Part shown: positions 9,018 through 19,586 of the stretch, piece by piece
Position numbering within the stretch: the first letter of the stretch is position 1
Layout of the letters: every line of letters begins with the position of its first letter
NCBI RefSeq assembly: GCF_030643805.1
Contig: NZ_CP094656.1
Coordinates: 558,001-622,000, forward strand
Origin: Alkalihalobacillus sp. AL-G
GTDB taxonomy: Bacteria; Bacillota; Bacilli; Bacillales; Fictibacillaceae
DNA length: 64,000 bases
Direction of reading: 5' to 3'
The notes under the pieces: model-generated
Told to the model about the DNA's origin: nothing
The model's input: only the letters and a program-made list of their open reading frames with translations
Database searches by the model: none
Position numbers and translations under genes: made by a program

Positions 9018-9200
9018 TTATTCACCCCAATCCTTCGTCAAGAAATAATTGACTATAATAATCATGATTGCGAGAAGTGACCACAATAATAAACTGCCAT
9101 ACCACGCAGCGATATTCGTAAGCAAAGTGTACGGTAGGATGTATCCTATCAGTACAATGCCTAGAATTACGAGTCCCCACTTCCATTCTCTCGATTCCAA
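9018..9200 (-). CDS. small two-helix membrane partner of symporter
   Basis: This gene encodes 60 residues from TTG 9200, which has AGGGGTGA just upstream. A longer frame to 9242 lacks a ribosome site. It contains two hydrophobic helices (WGLVILGIVLIGYILPYTLL and LLLWSLLAIMIIIVNYFL). It ends 2 bp before the symporter gene. Its size and position match the small subunits encoded with many SSS transporters; the role is inferred. Confidence 0.65.
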   Translation of the reverse strand: MESREWKWGLVILGIVLIGYILPYTLLTNIAAWYGSLLLWSLLAIMIIIVNYFLTKDWGE

Positions 9201-9500
9201 ACGATCACCCCTATATTTTTCAAGTAAGATTAGTATGAACACAAACTTAATTGTACATAAGAATACTCATATGTAAAGACACTTATAAAGACACGACGAT
9301 AATAGTTTTAAAGGGTTTCAATTATTGGGAAAATTAGATATAATCTATGTGAAGAATTTCACAAAAACAGTGAAATCATAGCACTGTAAATTGACGCGTA
9401 ACATTCTTAAAAACGTCCACATCTTAGCGAGCAATAGGACGATTAGTCGTTCAGCTAACACTTGAAAGATTTTCTACCTATAAGAAATGAGTTGATTTAA

Positions 9501-10394
9501 ATGAAAAAGAAAGTTGTCTTCGCTGGTGGAACTGGTTTTATCGGTAAATATTTTGAGGGAAAATTCAACGATTTAGGATATGAAGTAAAAATCATCTCAA
9601 GAAAGCCCCCCTTTATTACTTGGAGTGACCACGCCGGAATAGTAGAGGCAATGGAAGATTCCGAGCTATTGGTCAATCTTGCAGGGAAGTCCGTAGACTG
9701 TCGCTACACGAATCAGAATAAGGAAGAAATCGTAACGTCAAGAACAGAGACAACGAAATTACTTGGAAATGCACTATTAGAATGTAAAAATCCACCCCCA
9801 TTATGGATCAATTCGAGTACAGCCACGATTTACAGACATGCTGAAGATCGTCCCATGACTGAGGAAAGTGGTGAAATTGGAACTGGTTTTTCGGTTGACG
9901 TAGCCAAAGAATGGGAGCATGCATTTTTTGGTTTTCAATTGCCAAAAACGAGGCAAGTTGCATTAAGGATTGCGATTGTATTAGGTGAGACTGGTGGTGT
10001 GATGGCACCTTTCAAAAATTTAATCAGATTTGGACTCGGAGGGGTTCAAGGGTCTGGGGATCAGAAATTCAGTTGGATTCATATAGAAGATTTATATAAC
10101 ATCATTCTATTTCTAATGGACAAAGAAGAATTGAGTGGTGTGTTCAATTGCTCGGCACCTCACCCTGTTACAAATCGCCAATTCATGCAGCAGTTGCGCA
10201 AAACGATGAATCGAAAGATAGGCTTGCCATCTCCGAAATGGTTGCTTGAGATTGGAGCATTGTTAATTCGAACAGAAACCGAGTTGATTTTGAAAAGTCG
10301 TTGGGTTATTCCGGAGAGGTTAGAAAGAGAAGGATATAACTTTAAATTCAAAACCATTGAAGAGGCACTTCAACAAATACTGAAGAGAACATAA
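9501..10394 (+). CDS. TIGR01777 family NAD-dependent epimerase
   Basis: A 297-residue extended-SDR protein. It has the Rossmann motif GGTGFIGKYF (9-18), the TIGR01777 hallmark LVNLAGKSVDCRYT, and WINSSTATIYRHAEDRPMTE. The C-terminal DUF1731-type region runs PSPKWLLEIGALLIRTETELILKSRWVIPERL. It corresponds to B. subtilis YfhF-type sugar-nucleotide epimerase-like proteins, whose substrate is unknown. A strong terminator follows. Confidence 0.88.
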   Translation: MKKKVVFAGGTGFIGKYFEGKFNDLGYEVKIISRKPPFITWSDHAGIVEAMEDSELLVNLAGKSVDCRYTNQNKEEIVTSRTETTKLLGNALLECKNPPPLWINSSTATIYRHAEDRPMTEESGEIGTGFSVDVAKEWEHAFFGFQLPKTRQVALRIAIVLGETGGVMAPFKNLIRFGLGGVQGSGDQKFSWIHIEDLYNIILFLMDKEELSGVFNCSAPHPVTNRQFMQQLRKTMNRKIGLPSPKWLLEIGALLIRTETELILKSRWVIPERLEREGYNFKFKTIEEALQQILKRT

Positions 10395-10405
10395 TAAGGT
10401 GTTAC

Positions 10406-10438
10406 TAGTGCAGCCGATAAGGTTGCACTATTTTTTTT
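10406..10438 (+). terminator. Rho-independent terminator
   Basis: TAGTGCAGCC (10406-10415) pairs with GGTTGCACTA (10421-10430) around GATAA, then eight T. It terminates the epimerase gene. Confidence 0.88.
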
Positions 10439-10440
10439 GA

Positions 10441-11787
<1,347 letters not shown>

Positions 11788-11858
11788 AGTCTTCAGAATG
11801 TACGTTACTATAGACTTCCCACAGTAGGTGGCGATCTTTCCTGTGTCCTTTGTTCTGA

Positions 11859-11895
11859 ATAACCTGCAATTTTACTCTGCAGGTTATAGTTTTGG
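11859..11895 (+). terminator. probable terminator of the P450 gene
   Basis: ATAACCTGCA (11859-11868) and TGCAGGTTAT (11878-11887) form a perfect 10-bp stem with a 9-nt loop, followed by AGTTTT. The T run is short. Confidence 0.55.
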
Positions 11896-11963
11896 GGATT
11901 TGTTTGGAAGGGTGGAAAGACTTTTAAGGAGGTAAATAGCTGATGAGGTTGCAATTAGTAGGG

Positions 11964-12085
11964 ACTTTCACTGAAGAACCTAATTTGAATGAAGAGCGAC
12001 TTCTGCTCTGGGCTATTGTCACCCCCTTTTAACAACCGCTTGGTCCGTTGGTGATAATAGAGCCTGAATAACTCTTCTGAAAACA
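11964..12085 (+). pseudogene. remnant of an APH-family kinase gene
   Basis: The nucleotide sequence closely follows the 3' part of the intact kinase gene at about 3965-4085. The shared translation is TFTEExNLNxERLLLW, then one base is lost in the GGG run (CTCTGGGCTATTG versus CTTTGGGGCTATTG). The text continues with GCxTGGTCCGTTG-type matches that read AWSVxD in the parent. Nothing of the N-terminal 240 codons remains. A good AAGGAGG site and ATG at about 11944 now lead into it, giving only about 28 codons. It looks like a relic of a duplication or an earlier paralogue. Confidence 0.7.
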
Positions 12086-12274
12086 GGCGCTACGTATTAT
12101 TAGGTCCACAGTACATTTTCAGCTGCCCTATTTTTAATAGGTATCTGTATATAACAGGCCTCAGTGTGCATTAAAAAAATCCCCAAAAAATAGTTAATCG
12201 GTCCGGTATAATTCATAATTGGTATTCCATACTATTAGTAGCAAATTACCAAATATTTTAGGAGGAAAACATAT

Positions 12275-12430
12275 ATGAACTATGAGTCAAAAATCTTCTC
12301 ACTTATATTAATTGGTGTGACGGGATTTACAATTTATAATCTTAGAAAAAAATTTACCATCAATGCAATGACTACCCGCTTTACCATTCCCATTAAGAAT
12401 CTTGATGAACAAGAAAATTTATTAGATTAA
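12275..12430 (+). CDS. small single-helix membrane protein
   Basis: A 51-codon ORF with an excellent AGGAGG site (12261-12266) 8 nt before the ATG. It encodes MNYESK, a hydrophobic helix (IFSLILIGVTGFTIYNL), the basic RKK stop-transfer, and an acidic tail. No family is recognised. The gene is supported by its initiation signals and helix architecture only. Confidence 0.5.
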   Translation: MNYESKIFSLILIGVTGFTIYNLRKKFTINAMTTRFTIPIKNLDEQENLLD

Positions 12431-12615
12431 AGAACGTCTTGATTTTTAGACTTAATTTCATTAACGAACATTTATGGAAAGGTGGTTTCGGGACTCGTGC
12501 ATAACCTATTCAAAGAAATAATCAAAAAAACAATCGATACAGTCATTGCATTTTATGAATTCGAGTATGAAGACATTTTTTAAAATAAAAGGTAATCCTT
12601 AAAACAACATTGATT

Positions 12616-13518
12616 TTAAACAACATGTAAACAATTTGGATTAGTCCGAATCAGTAAGGGTGTTTGTCCAATTATTTCACCATCGGTATGGAAGGTAAAT
12701 GGAACATCAGATTGTATATCAATTGTTTTGCATCGAAAAGTTGTTACAGAAGGGTGATGAATATGTTTTCCTTGATAGACGTATGGAAACAACTTTATCA
12801 GCCCCCATTTAGACAGGTTTTGGACTATGCAAACGTCTAACCATCCATCATCGATTTTTGCTTGAGGAGATATTTTCATTCCTCCCCCATAAAAGCTCGA
12901 ATTAGCTACAGCCACAAGCCAAACGTTTGATACATATTTACGGTTATCATCAATTGATAGTTCAATGTTTGAAGGTTTGAAGTTCATTAATACTTTGAAT
13001 ACACTTAGTATATATACGGCTTTCCCCATTTGGAATTTATTTAAAATTCCTTTGTAAAAGGATTCATTGGTTGTTTGAGCAACTTGCCCATCAAACCCAA
13101 TACCTGTCACGGTTGTAAAGAACCGTGGTTTATCGTTTCGGCATGTTACTTCACCTAAATCAATTGTACGTATATTACATTCTAGCACCCTTTGCAATGC
13201 ACCCTTCCAATTTAGCGGAATGTTGAGCGCACGGCAAAGATCATTTCCGGAGCCCGACGGTAAAATCCCTAAAGGTTTATCAGAACCAATTAATCCATTT
13301 ATCACTTCATTGACAGTACCATCACCACCGACTGCTACGATTGCTTTCAGGTTCTTTTCACCAAGCATTTCATGGACTAATTGAGTCCCGTGACCCGCTT
13401 TTTCAGTAATGCGAAAGCAGTAAGGGATGTTCCTATCTTTTAAAAAGGACTCCACTTTCTCCCAAACTTTTGCTCCTCTTCCGTTACCAGACCGTTCATT
13501 TATAATAAAGCCATACAT
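12616..13518 (-). CDS. diacylglycerol kinase family lipid kinase (copy 1)
   Basis: A protein of about 300 residues with the DAGK catalytic fold: N-terminal NERSGNGRG phosphate loop, AIVAVGGDGTVNEVINGL (the GGDGT ATP motif), LGILPSGSGNDLCRAL, and the C-terminal DGEI segment. Relatives (DagK, YegS, BmrU, sphingosine kinases) phosphorylate lipid hydroxyls at the membrane. ATG 13518 has AGGTGA 5 nt upstream and is preferred over GTG 13527. It lies 30 bp after a second DAGK-family gene, so the pair is one operon, divergent from a dehydrogenase/aldolase operon. Confidence 0.86.
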   Translation of the reverse strand: MYGFIINERSGNGRGAKVWEKVESFLKDRNIPYCFRITEKAGHGTQLVHEMLGEKNLKAIVAVGGDGTVNEVINGLIGSDKPLGILPSGSGNDLCRALNIPLNWKGALQRVLECNIRTIDLGEVTCRNDKPRFFTTVTGIGFDGQVAQTTNESFYKGILNKFQMGKAVYILSVFKVLMNFKPSNIELSIDDNRKYVSNVWLVAVANSSFYGGGMKISPQAKIDDGWLDVCIVQNLSKWGLIKLFPYVYQGKHIHHPSVTTFRCKTIDIQSDVPFTFHTDGEIIGQTPLLIRTNPNCLHVV

Positions 13519-13548
13519 GATTTTCACCTGTTCTTCAGAAATACATAA

Positions 13549-14445
13549 TTACTTTAAAGTATAGACATTGAGGTGCCCTTGTAATACCTCAAAGTTTAGG
13601 CTATTAATATGTGCTTGTTCGCCATCTAGGTTAAAAGGTAGTAGATCCGTAAATGAAATATCTATAGAACGAATCGCTTGATACTCAAAAATTGTCCGGC
13701 GATCTGGTAGATGAAGCATTTTAAGCAGTAATGTAAAAAATAAACTAAACTTATTTGTTTTTTGTAACGTGATTAAATGAAAATGTCCATCATCACGATT
13801 CATACAATCAATTAACCGATCGAACGGACCCACGGAATTCCCATTCATTATTAAAAACAGAGAGAGCTCACACAATATTTTCTTTTGCGGAAGCGTTATT
13901 GTAATTACATTCGTTTGTTTTGTAAATAAAAAGGATTTAAAAAAAGAAAGGCAGTAAGCCAACTCACCTAACCATGACTTTAGGATAGGAGAAGTTTTAT
14001 ATGTAATATCAGTTAACCAGCCAGCAGCAGCAATATTTGCAAAATAATGATTGCCGATTTTACCAATGTCAATTGATTTTATATTTTGTCTATGGATGAT
14101 AGGCAAAACGTCAACTAATTTGGTCGGCATACCTAAATATTTTGCAAACTCATTACTCGTGCCAAGAGGAATAATTCCAATTTTGGGTCGATATGATTCT
14201 TTAGATATACATTGAATACATCGATTAACCGTTCCATCTCCACCAAAAATAAAAATGGAATGTACGTTATGTCTACAAGCCATTGTTACGGGTTCTTCTA
14301 GTTGGGCAAAATTTTTGATGTGATACGTCGTTATGTCAAAGCCAAGATTAGCAAGATTCCCAATCATTGCAGGTACATGTCTGTGTTTTCTTCTTTTTCC
14401 TGCTCCAGGATTATAAATAACAATCGCTTTTTTATTAGTCTTCAT
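13549..14445 (-). CDS. diacylglycerol kinase family lipid kinase (copy 2)
   Basis: A 298-residue paralogue of the next gene. It has YNPGAGKRRKHRH, IFIFGGDGTVNRCIQCI (GGDGT), IGIIPLGTSNEFAKYLG (the usual GSGND is changed to GTSNE), and a C-terminal LDGEQAHIN. The altered second motif suggests a different lipid substrate or reduced activity compared with copy 1. It is first in the minus-strand operon and shares a 170-bp divergent promoter region with the alcohol dehydrogenase at 14618. Confidence 0.83.
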   Translation of the reverse strand: MKTNKKAIVIYNPGAGKRRKHRHVPAMIGNLANLGFDITTYHIKNFAQLEEPVTMACRHNVHSIFIFGGDGTVNRCIQCISKESYRPKIGIIPLGTSNEFAKYLGMPTKLVDVLPIIHRQNIKSIDIGKIGNHYFANIAAAGWLTDITYKTSPILKSWLGELAYCLSFFKSFLFTKQTNVITITLPQKKILCELSLFLIMNGNSVGPFDRLIDCMNRDDGHFHLITLQKTNKFSLFFTLLLKMLHLPDRRTIFEYQAIRSIDISFTDLLPFNLDGEQAHINSLNFEVLQGHLNVYTLK

Positions 14446-14617
14446 TTAAAGGCCTCATTTATTGTGTTTTGTTTAATAATTAATTTCTCCTATTTAAGAT
14501 ATTTCAATTACTCCTCTATACTCAATATTCAGTTTTGAAAATAAGTGAATAACAAACTCAATAATGGATATATTATCCATTAGTATTGATTTCTTACAGA
14601 AGAGAGGGGGCGGCCCT

Positions 14618-15841
14618 TTGAAAGCAATTCAATTCAATTATCATTTACCACGGTATATTTTGACCAAAATTGCAGGACGTTTTTCGTCAAAAGTGTATTG
14701 GGATACACGATTTTCCTGTTTACAATTTAACGAGCAACATGAACAGGATTTACCAAATGAGAACTGGGTGAAAGTAAAGGTTAAATATAGTGGGATTTGC
14801 GGAAGTGACCTAAATTTAATATTCCTCAATGACAGTCCTGCAACCTCTCCATATGTTTCTTTTCCATTCACAATAGGACATGAAATTGTAGGGGTTGTCA
14901 CTGAGGTGGGAGCTAATGTCAACAATATTGGAAAGGGACAAAGGATTGTGGTTGATCCTATTTTATCTTGTGAGGCAAGAGAGATAGAAAACCCTTGTCA
15001 CCCCTGTCAGGAACAGAATTATAGTTTATGTGAACGAAAAGCAGAAGGTTCTCTGTCACCGGGCTTATTGACAGGGGCTTGTCGGGATACAGGTGGGGGG
15101 TGGAGCTCTAGTTTTGTAGCCCATAAGAGTCAGGTATTTCCACTTCCTGATGAGGTTAATGATTTAAATGGAGTAATGGTTGAGCCTTTAAGCTGTGCCT
15201 TACATAGTGTAATGCGTAATCAGCCGAACAAGGGGGACACGGTTTTGGTAATCGGAGGTGGGGTAATCGGCATCTGTATAATTGCTGCAATTCGGGCCTT
15301 GGACCTGCCTTGTAAAATTGTCAGCCTTGTAAAATATGAATTTCAGGGAAAATTGGCATCCTATTACGGTGCAGATGAAATTATTTACTTGACTCGATCG
15401 GACTATGTTAATGAATTGGTGAAAGAAATCAACGGTTCCGTTTTATCCCCGTTATTTGGTGCGAAGGTCATTGAAGGCGGAGCAGACCTGGTCTTTGAGT
15501 GTGTTGGGAAAAAACAGAGTATTAACGATGCTTTGCGTTTCACGAGGAATGGCGGAAAAGTCGTTCTTTTGGGGCTAGCGGGGATTATGAATGGCATTGA
15601 TTGGACAACGATTTGGTTAAATGAATTAGATGTCAAAGGAAGTTTTGCATATAGCACAGAGGCTTACCAGGGAGAACGTGTAAGAACGTTTGCAATAGCG
15701 ATCCAATTGATAAAGGAAGGTAAAGTGGACCTTTCACCAATGATTACACATCGTTTTCCATTAGATGATTATAAAGGTGCTCTAAAAGCAGCTACAAGTA
15801 AATCAAGTCGTGATGCGGTAAAAGTAGTTTTTGAACCTTAA
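14618..15841 (+). CDS. zinc-dependent alcohol dehydrogenase (MDR superfamily)
   Basis: A protein of about 407 residues from TTG 14618 (GAGAGGGGGCGG upstream); an upstream in-frame ATG lacks a ribosome site. It has catalytic zinc ligands in GICGSDLN and GHEIVGVVTEVG, and a structural zinc loop with Cys spaced as CEAREIENPCHPCQEQNYSLC. The Rossmann motif is VLVIGGGVIGI. An extra N-terminal segment and the modified cysteine loop distinguish it from classical ADH. It is followed 36 bp later by a class II aldolase, so it likely oxidises the hydroxyl that makes a substrate cleavable by the aldolase (inference). Confidence 0.84.
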   Translation: MKAIQFNYHLPRYILTKIAGRFSSKVYWDTRFSCLQFNEQHEQDLPNENWVKVKVKYSGICGSDLNLIFLNDSPATSPYVSFPFTIGHEIVGVVTEVGANVNNIGKGQRIVVDPILSCEAREIENPCHPCQEQNYSLCERKAEGSLSPGLLTGACRDTGGGWSSSFVAHKSQVFPLPDEVNDLNGVMVEPLSCALHSVMRNQPNKGDTVLVIGGGVIGICIIAAIRALDLPCKIVSLVKYEFQGKLASYYGADEIIYLTRSDYVNELVKEINGSVLSPLFGAKVIEGGADLVFECVGKKQSINDALRFTRNGGKVVLLGLAGIMNGIDWTTIWLNELDVKGSFAYSTEAYQGERVRTFAIAIQLIKEGKVDLSPMITHRFPLDDYKGALKAATSKSSRDAVKVVFEP

Positions 15842-15876
15842 CAACAAAAGAACTTACTTAAGAGGAGTAGATTTGG

Positions 15877-16959
15877 ATGAAAAACTTTACAATTACGGGC
15901 ACAAAACCAAGCGGTTTTCTTGAGAATTTTACAAATGGATTAAAAGAAACGTTTTCCGAGAAGGGATACGATTTTGAAGAGAATACGGACAAAGAAATAA
16001 GAGTTGTATTTAATATCATTGAACCTGAAAAACCTAGACCTTTCCGTAGAAAAGCGCAAGCAACATTTGTAATATCAATTCTAGAGGTTAATGCAGAACC
16101 TGAAAACACATTTGAATCGGCATACCCCTACTTGATAAGATCCCTTGCGAATCATTTGATTTATATCCTCCATAGAGGCGATTCGACGGAATTATATTTC
16201 GTGTCTCCTGAACAAGGCTTTTATAAAATGCAATATGGTTCTGAAAGCGACTTTTATGAGAATGTTTATAATAGGCTTGAGCCGATCGCTTCTGCACAAC
16301 TAGTCATCGATAATGACTTTATTTCCGATTTAGATGGTGCTTTTTGGGATGGAAATGAAACAACTAGTAAAATGTATGAGTCTGGGAAAAAATTAGATGG
16401 TATGAATCTGCTTCCAGCACCGTTTCCACTTGAAAAATATTTGAACCAACGGGATATGCGGCAATTAAGAAAGTTGTATGGAATTGGCGGTTTAAGCTAT
16501 GGAAATCTTAGCAGCCGGCATGATGACCGAAATTTCTGGATGAGTGCAAGTGGAATCGATAAATCCAATATGAAAAAAATCGGACAAGATATTTTATATA
16601 TTAAAAGATATAATCCCGACAAAAACACGATGGAAATCAGTATACCCCCGAATGTCAGGCCAAAGCGAGCTTCTGTGGACGCAATTGAACATTGGATGAT
16701 ATATAAGGACCACCCTGATGTAGGTGCAATCGTACATATCCATGCATGGATGGATAATATCGAGGCAACCGAAGTGAACTATCCCTGTGGAACCATACAA
16801 TTAGCAGAAGCTGTTGCAGATCTAGTTAGAAAAGCTCCTGATCCATCTCGAGCTGTAATCGGCTTGAAAAATCATGGTCTTACTATTACCGGGCGGGATT
16901 TAGATGATATTTTTGACCGAATAGACGGGCAGATTGTTCAACAAGTACCAATGGCATAA
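15877..16959 (+). CDS. class II aldolase/adducin domain protein with extra N-terminal domain
   Basis: This 360-residue protein has a class II aldolase fold at about 185-355: GGLSYGNLSSRHDD, metal ligands HIH at 287-289 and H333 (LKNHGLTITGRDLDD). The acidic catalytic position that is Glu in L-fuculose-1-phosphate aldolase appears as D268 (ASVDAIEH). Residues 1-175 form a fused domain I do not recognise. Class II members cleave or epimerise sugar phosphates using zinc. It is cotranscribed with the dehydrogenase and divergent from two lipid kinases. Confidence 0.8.
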   Translation: MKNFTITGTKPSGFLENFTNGLKETFSEKGYDFEENTDKEIRVVFNIIEPEKPRPFRRKAQATFVISILEVNAEPENTFESAYPYLIRSLANHLIYILHRGDSTELYFVSPEQGFYKMQYGSESDFYENVYNRLEPIASAQLVIDNDFISDLDGAFWDGNETTSKMYESGKKLDGMNLLPAPFPLEKYLNQRDMRQLRKLYGIGGLSYGNLSSRHDDRNFWMSASGIDKSNMKKIGQDILYIKRYNPDKNTMEISIPPNVRPKRASVDAIEHWMIYKDHPDVGAIVHIHAWMDNIEATEVNYPCGTIQLAEAVADLVRKAPDPSRAVIGLKNHGLTITGRDLDDIFDRIDGQIVQQVPMA

Positions 16960-17108
16960 CGTTCCATAATCAAGAACGCAGGTTTTTGTTTTGCACCTGT
17001 AACGGATAGGAATGATTGTACCGGTACCTCTATTTTCTAACCCGTTTTTATCAAAGGCAGTATGGGTGTTGAAAATTTTTAGGATGATAAAAAAGCAGGA
17101 GTGAGAAT

Positions 17109-17924
17109 ATGGTAACGAATAAAACTATCGACCCAGTTGCGATCGACCTCGGTCCGATACAAATTTACTGGTATGCAGTCATGATCCTTACCGGCGCATT
17201 TATTGGCCTGTGGCTAGCCGTACGTGAAAGTGAGCGGCATGGTCTCCCGAAAGACACCTTTTTTGATCTAGTGTCTATTGGTATCCCGATTTCAATCATA
17301 TTTGCACGAGCTTATTACGTGATTTTCAAATGGGGTTATTATGCCGAGCACCCGGGGGAAATCATTGCCATCTGGGAAGGTGGGCTCGCTATGCACGGCG
17401 TTCTGATTGGTGCGGTGTTAACCGTCATCGTATATGCGAAAATGCAAGATATTTCTTTCTGGAAACTTGCTGACATTTTGGCGCCAAGCCTGATTTTGGC
17501 TCAGGCAATCGGACGCTGGGGAAATTTTATTAATCAGGAAGCCCACGGTGGTCCTGTAACGCGGGGGTTTCTCGAAGGTCTGTATTTGCCCGATTTTATC
17601 ATTAACCAGATGTACATCGATGGGACATACTATCATCCAACGTTTTTATATGAGTCTCTTTGGAATTTTGGCGGTTTTATCGTACTGATGTCCCTCCGTC
17701 GGGTAAATTTAAGGAGAGGCGAGTTGTTTTTATCATATCTCATTTATTATTCGATCGGCCGTTTTTTTATCGAAGGTATGAGGACAGACAGCTTAATGCT
17801 GACTGAACAGTTACGGGTGGCACAAGTTATTTCCGTAATACTAATCTTTGCAGTGATGGTGGGTATCTGGTACCGCAGGAAAAAAGGATATTCCGATATC
17901 CGCTACTTAGATAATGCAATGTAA
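17109..17924 (+). CDS. lgt: prolipoprotein diacylglyceryl transferase
   Basis: A 271-residue membrane protein carrying the Lgt signature [14 protein letters not shown] (137-150), the early RESERHGL region, and the IEGMRTDSL segment near the C-terminus. It transfers diacylglycerol from phosphatidylglycerol to the lipobox cysteine of prelipoproteins. In Bacillus the main lgt usually sits beside hprK; here it stands apart, so it may be a second copy. GGAGTGAG precedes the ATG. Confidence 0.9.
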   Translation: MVTNKTIDPVAIDLGPIQIYWYAVMILTGAFIGLWLAVRESERHGLPKDTFFDLVSIGIPISIIFARAYYVIFKWGYYAEHPGEIIAIWEGGLAMHGVLIGAVLTVIVYAKMQDISFWKLADILAPSLILAQAIGRWGNFINQEAHGGPVTRGFLEGLYLPDFIINQMYIDGTYYHPTFLYESLWNFGGFIVLMSLRRVNLRRGELFLSYLIYYSIGRFFIEGMRTDSLMLTEQLRVAQVISVILIFAVMVGIWYRRKKGYSDIRYLDNAM

Positions 17925-17996
17925 TAAGATGAAGGTAAAAGGGTCCTAATCTTACATCACAAAATATACTCCTTTTTCAAATAAAAGGATTAAAGG

Positions 17997-19577
17997 ATGA
18001 AGAACGTGCAATACGTTTTAGCCATTGCTATTCTCATTACTATTTTAACGGTCATCTTTTTTATAAAAGCTCGTAAACCAGTAACTCAATCTCTGGAAAC
18101 TAAACTTTTTAAAAGGCCATCGAAGCAAGTGGTACTTTTAATCATTGACTCATTAATGGATGAACCACTACAAAAAGCGATAAAAGAAGGAAGAGTACCC
18201 GCGTTTGAGTTTTTTATGAAACATGGAAGCTATTATCCCAACGTTGTCAGCAGCTATCCAACTATGTCAGTGACTATCGACAGCACACTTCTGACTGGAA
18301 CATATTCGGATAAGCATCAAGTACCAGCTCTCGTTTGGTATGACGAAAAAACTAAACGGTTCGTAAGCTATGGAAGTGCTTGGAAAGAAGTACTTAAACT
18401 AGGAGTAAAAAATGTTGCGAAAGATACTCTATATCATCTGAATCACACCCACCTCAGCCGAAAAGTGAAAACAATCCACGAAGAACTGGCGATGACCGGA
18501 TCACAAAGTTCATCAATTAACGTTCTCGTCTATCGCGGGGAAGATAAAACGATGTTACACCTTCCAAAACTGTTATCGAAGTTAAACATAGTACCAGAAA
18601 AATTACATATCGAGACATCATTACTATTTTCCTATGGTAGACTTGCGCAGTACAGCCCGAAAAACAATCAAAACAATCAGCTATGGAAAGGGGTTGGGTT
18701 CAATGATAAATTTTCTGCTCAGGAATTAGTATTTTTAATTGAAAATGGAAAGTTGCCTGCCTTTACCATAGCCTATTTTCCTGATCTAGATAAAAATGTA
18801 CATAAAAAAGGACCTGTCAATCATTTGGGTGCCATTGAAAAAGTAGACAAGCAGCTACAGGAAATTTTAAATGCTTATGAGTCATGGGATGAGGCGCTAA
18901 ACGATGTAGTTTGGATTGTGATGGGGGATAGTGGTCAAGCTACTGTAGGAAATGATAAAAACAAATCATTCATCGATTTAAGATCGATTTTAGAATCGTA
19001 TAGGATTCACAAGATCACCGAACCAATACAAGAAGACGATCAAATTGTCCTAGGATTAAATGAACGGATGACTTTTATTTATAGCCTTGATGAAGATCTA
19101 TCCCTTGAAGATATCGTCAAGCACTTGAAACGTGACGATCGAATCGGTGTTATCGCATGGAAAAACGGCACTGCAGCGAAGGTGCTTGCAGGAGGAAACA
19201 AAGGCTTGTTAACTTTTGAGCCTAATGGAACTTACAAGGACCGTTATGATCAGTCTTGGTCATTAGTCGGAGAACTTGACGTTTTAGATCTTACCGTAGA
19301 AAATGAGCAAATTGATTATGGAAAATATCCGGATGTCCTTGCAAGATTATACAGTTCCTTAAGCTCCCATCCGGGAAGATATATCGTAGTTGACGCAAAA
19401 CCAGGATATGAATTCGTTGGTGAAGGAAGTCCTACCCATCTGGGTGGTGCATCACACGGGTCTATACACAAAGATGATTCGTTGATTCCGATGATCGTAA
19501 CAGGCACTGATTTGAAACCGAAGCATTTACGAATTGTTGATATGAAATCCTGGATTTTACAAATATTAAAGAACTAA
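17997..19577 (+). CDS. alkaline phosphatase-superfamily (phosphodiesterase-like) protein
   Basis: A 526-residue protein with one N-terminal transmembrane helix (about 4-22), then an alkaline-phosphatase-fold domain. It shows VVLLIIDSLMDEP (metal-ligand Asp), SSYPTMSVTIDSTLLTGTYSDKHQV (nucleophile Thr/Ser region as in nucleotide pyrophosphatases), WIVMGDSGQATVG, and GGASHGS near the end. It probably hydrolyses a phosphoester or phosphodiester outside the membrane; the substrate is unknown. It follows lgt by 72 bp with no terminator between them. Confidence 0.78.
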   Translation: MKNVQYVLAIAILITILTVIFFIKARKPVTQSLETKLFKRPSKQVVLLIIDSLMDEPLQKAIKEGRVPAFEFFMKHGSYYPNVVSSYPTMSVTIDSTLLTGTYSDKHQVPALVWYDEKTKRFVSYGSAWKEVLKLGVKNVAKDTLYHLNHTHLSRKVKTIHEELAMTGSQSSSINVLVYRGEDKTMLHLPKLLSKLNIVPEKLHIETSLLFSYGRLAQYSPKNNQNNQLWKGVGFNDKFSAQELVFLIENGKLPAFTIAYFPDLDKNVHKKGPVNHLGAIEKVDKQLQEILNAYESWDEALNDVVWIVMGDSGQATVGNDKNKSFIDLRSILESYRIHKITEPIQEDDQIVLGLNERMTFIYSLDEDLSLEDIVKHLKRDDRIGVIAWKNGTAAKVLAGGNKGLLTFEPNGTYKDRYDQSWSLVGELDVLDLTVENEQIDYGKYPDVLARLYSSLSSHPGRYIVVDAKPGYEFVGEGSPTHLGGASHGSIHKDDSLIPMIVTGTDLKPKHLRIVDMKSWILQILKN

Positions 19578-19586
19578 TTTCTTTGC

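Noticed and set aside
12482-12583. 33-codon ORF (GTG start) before the lipid kinase genes
   Set aside because: A GGAAAGG lies nearby, but the spacing is poor for the likely starts and no homology is recognised.
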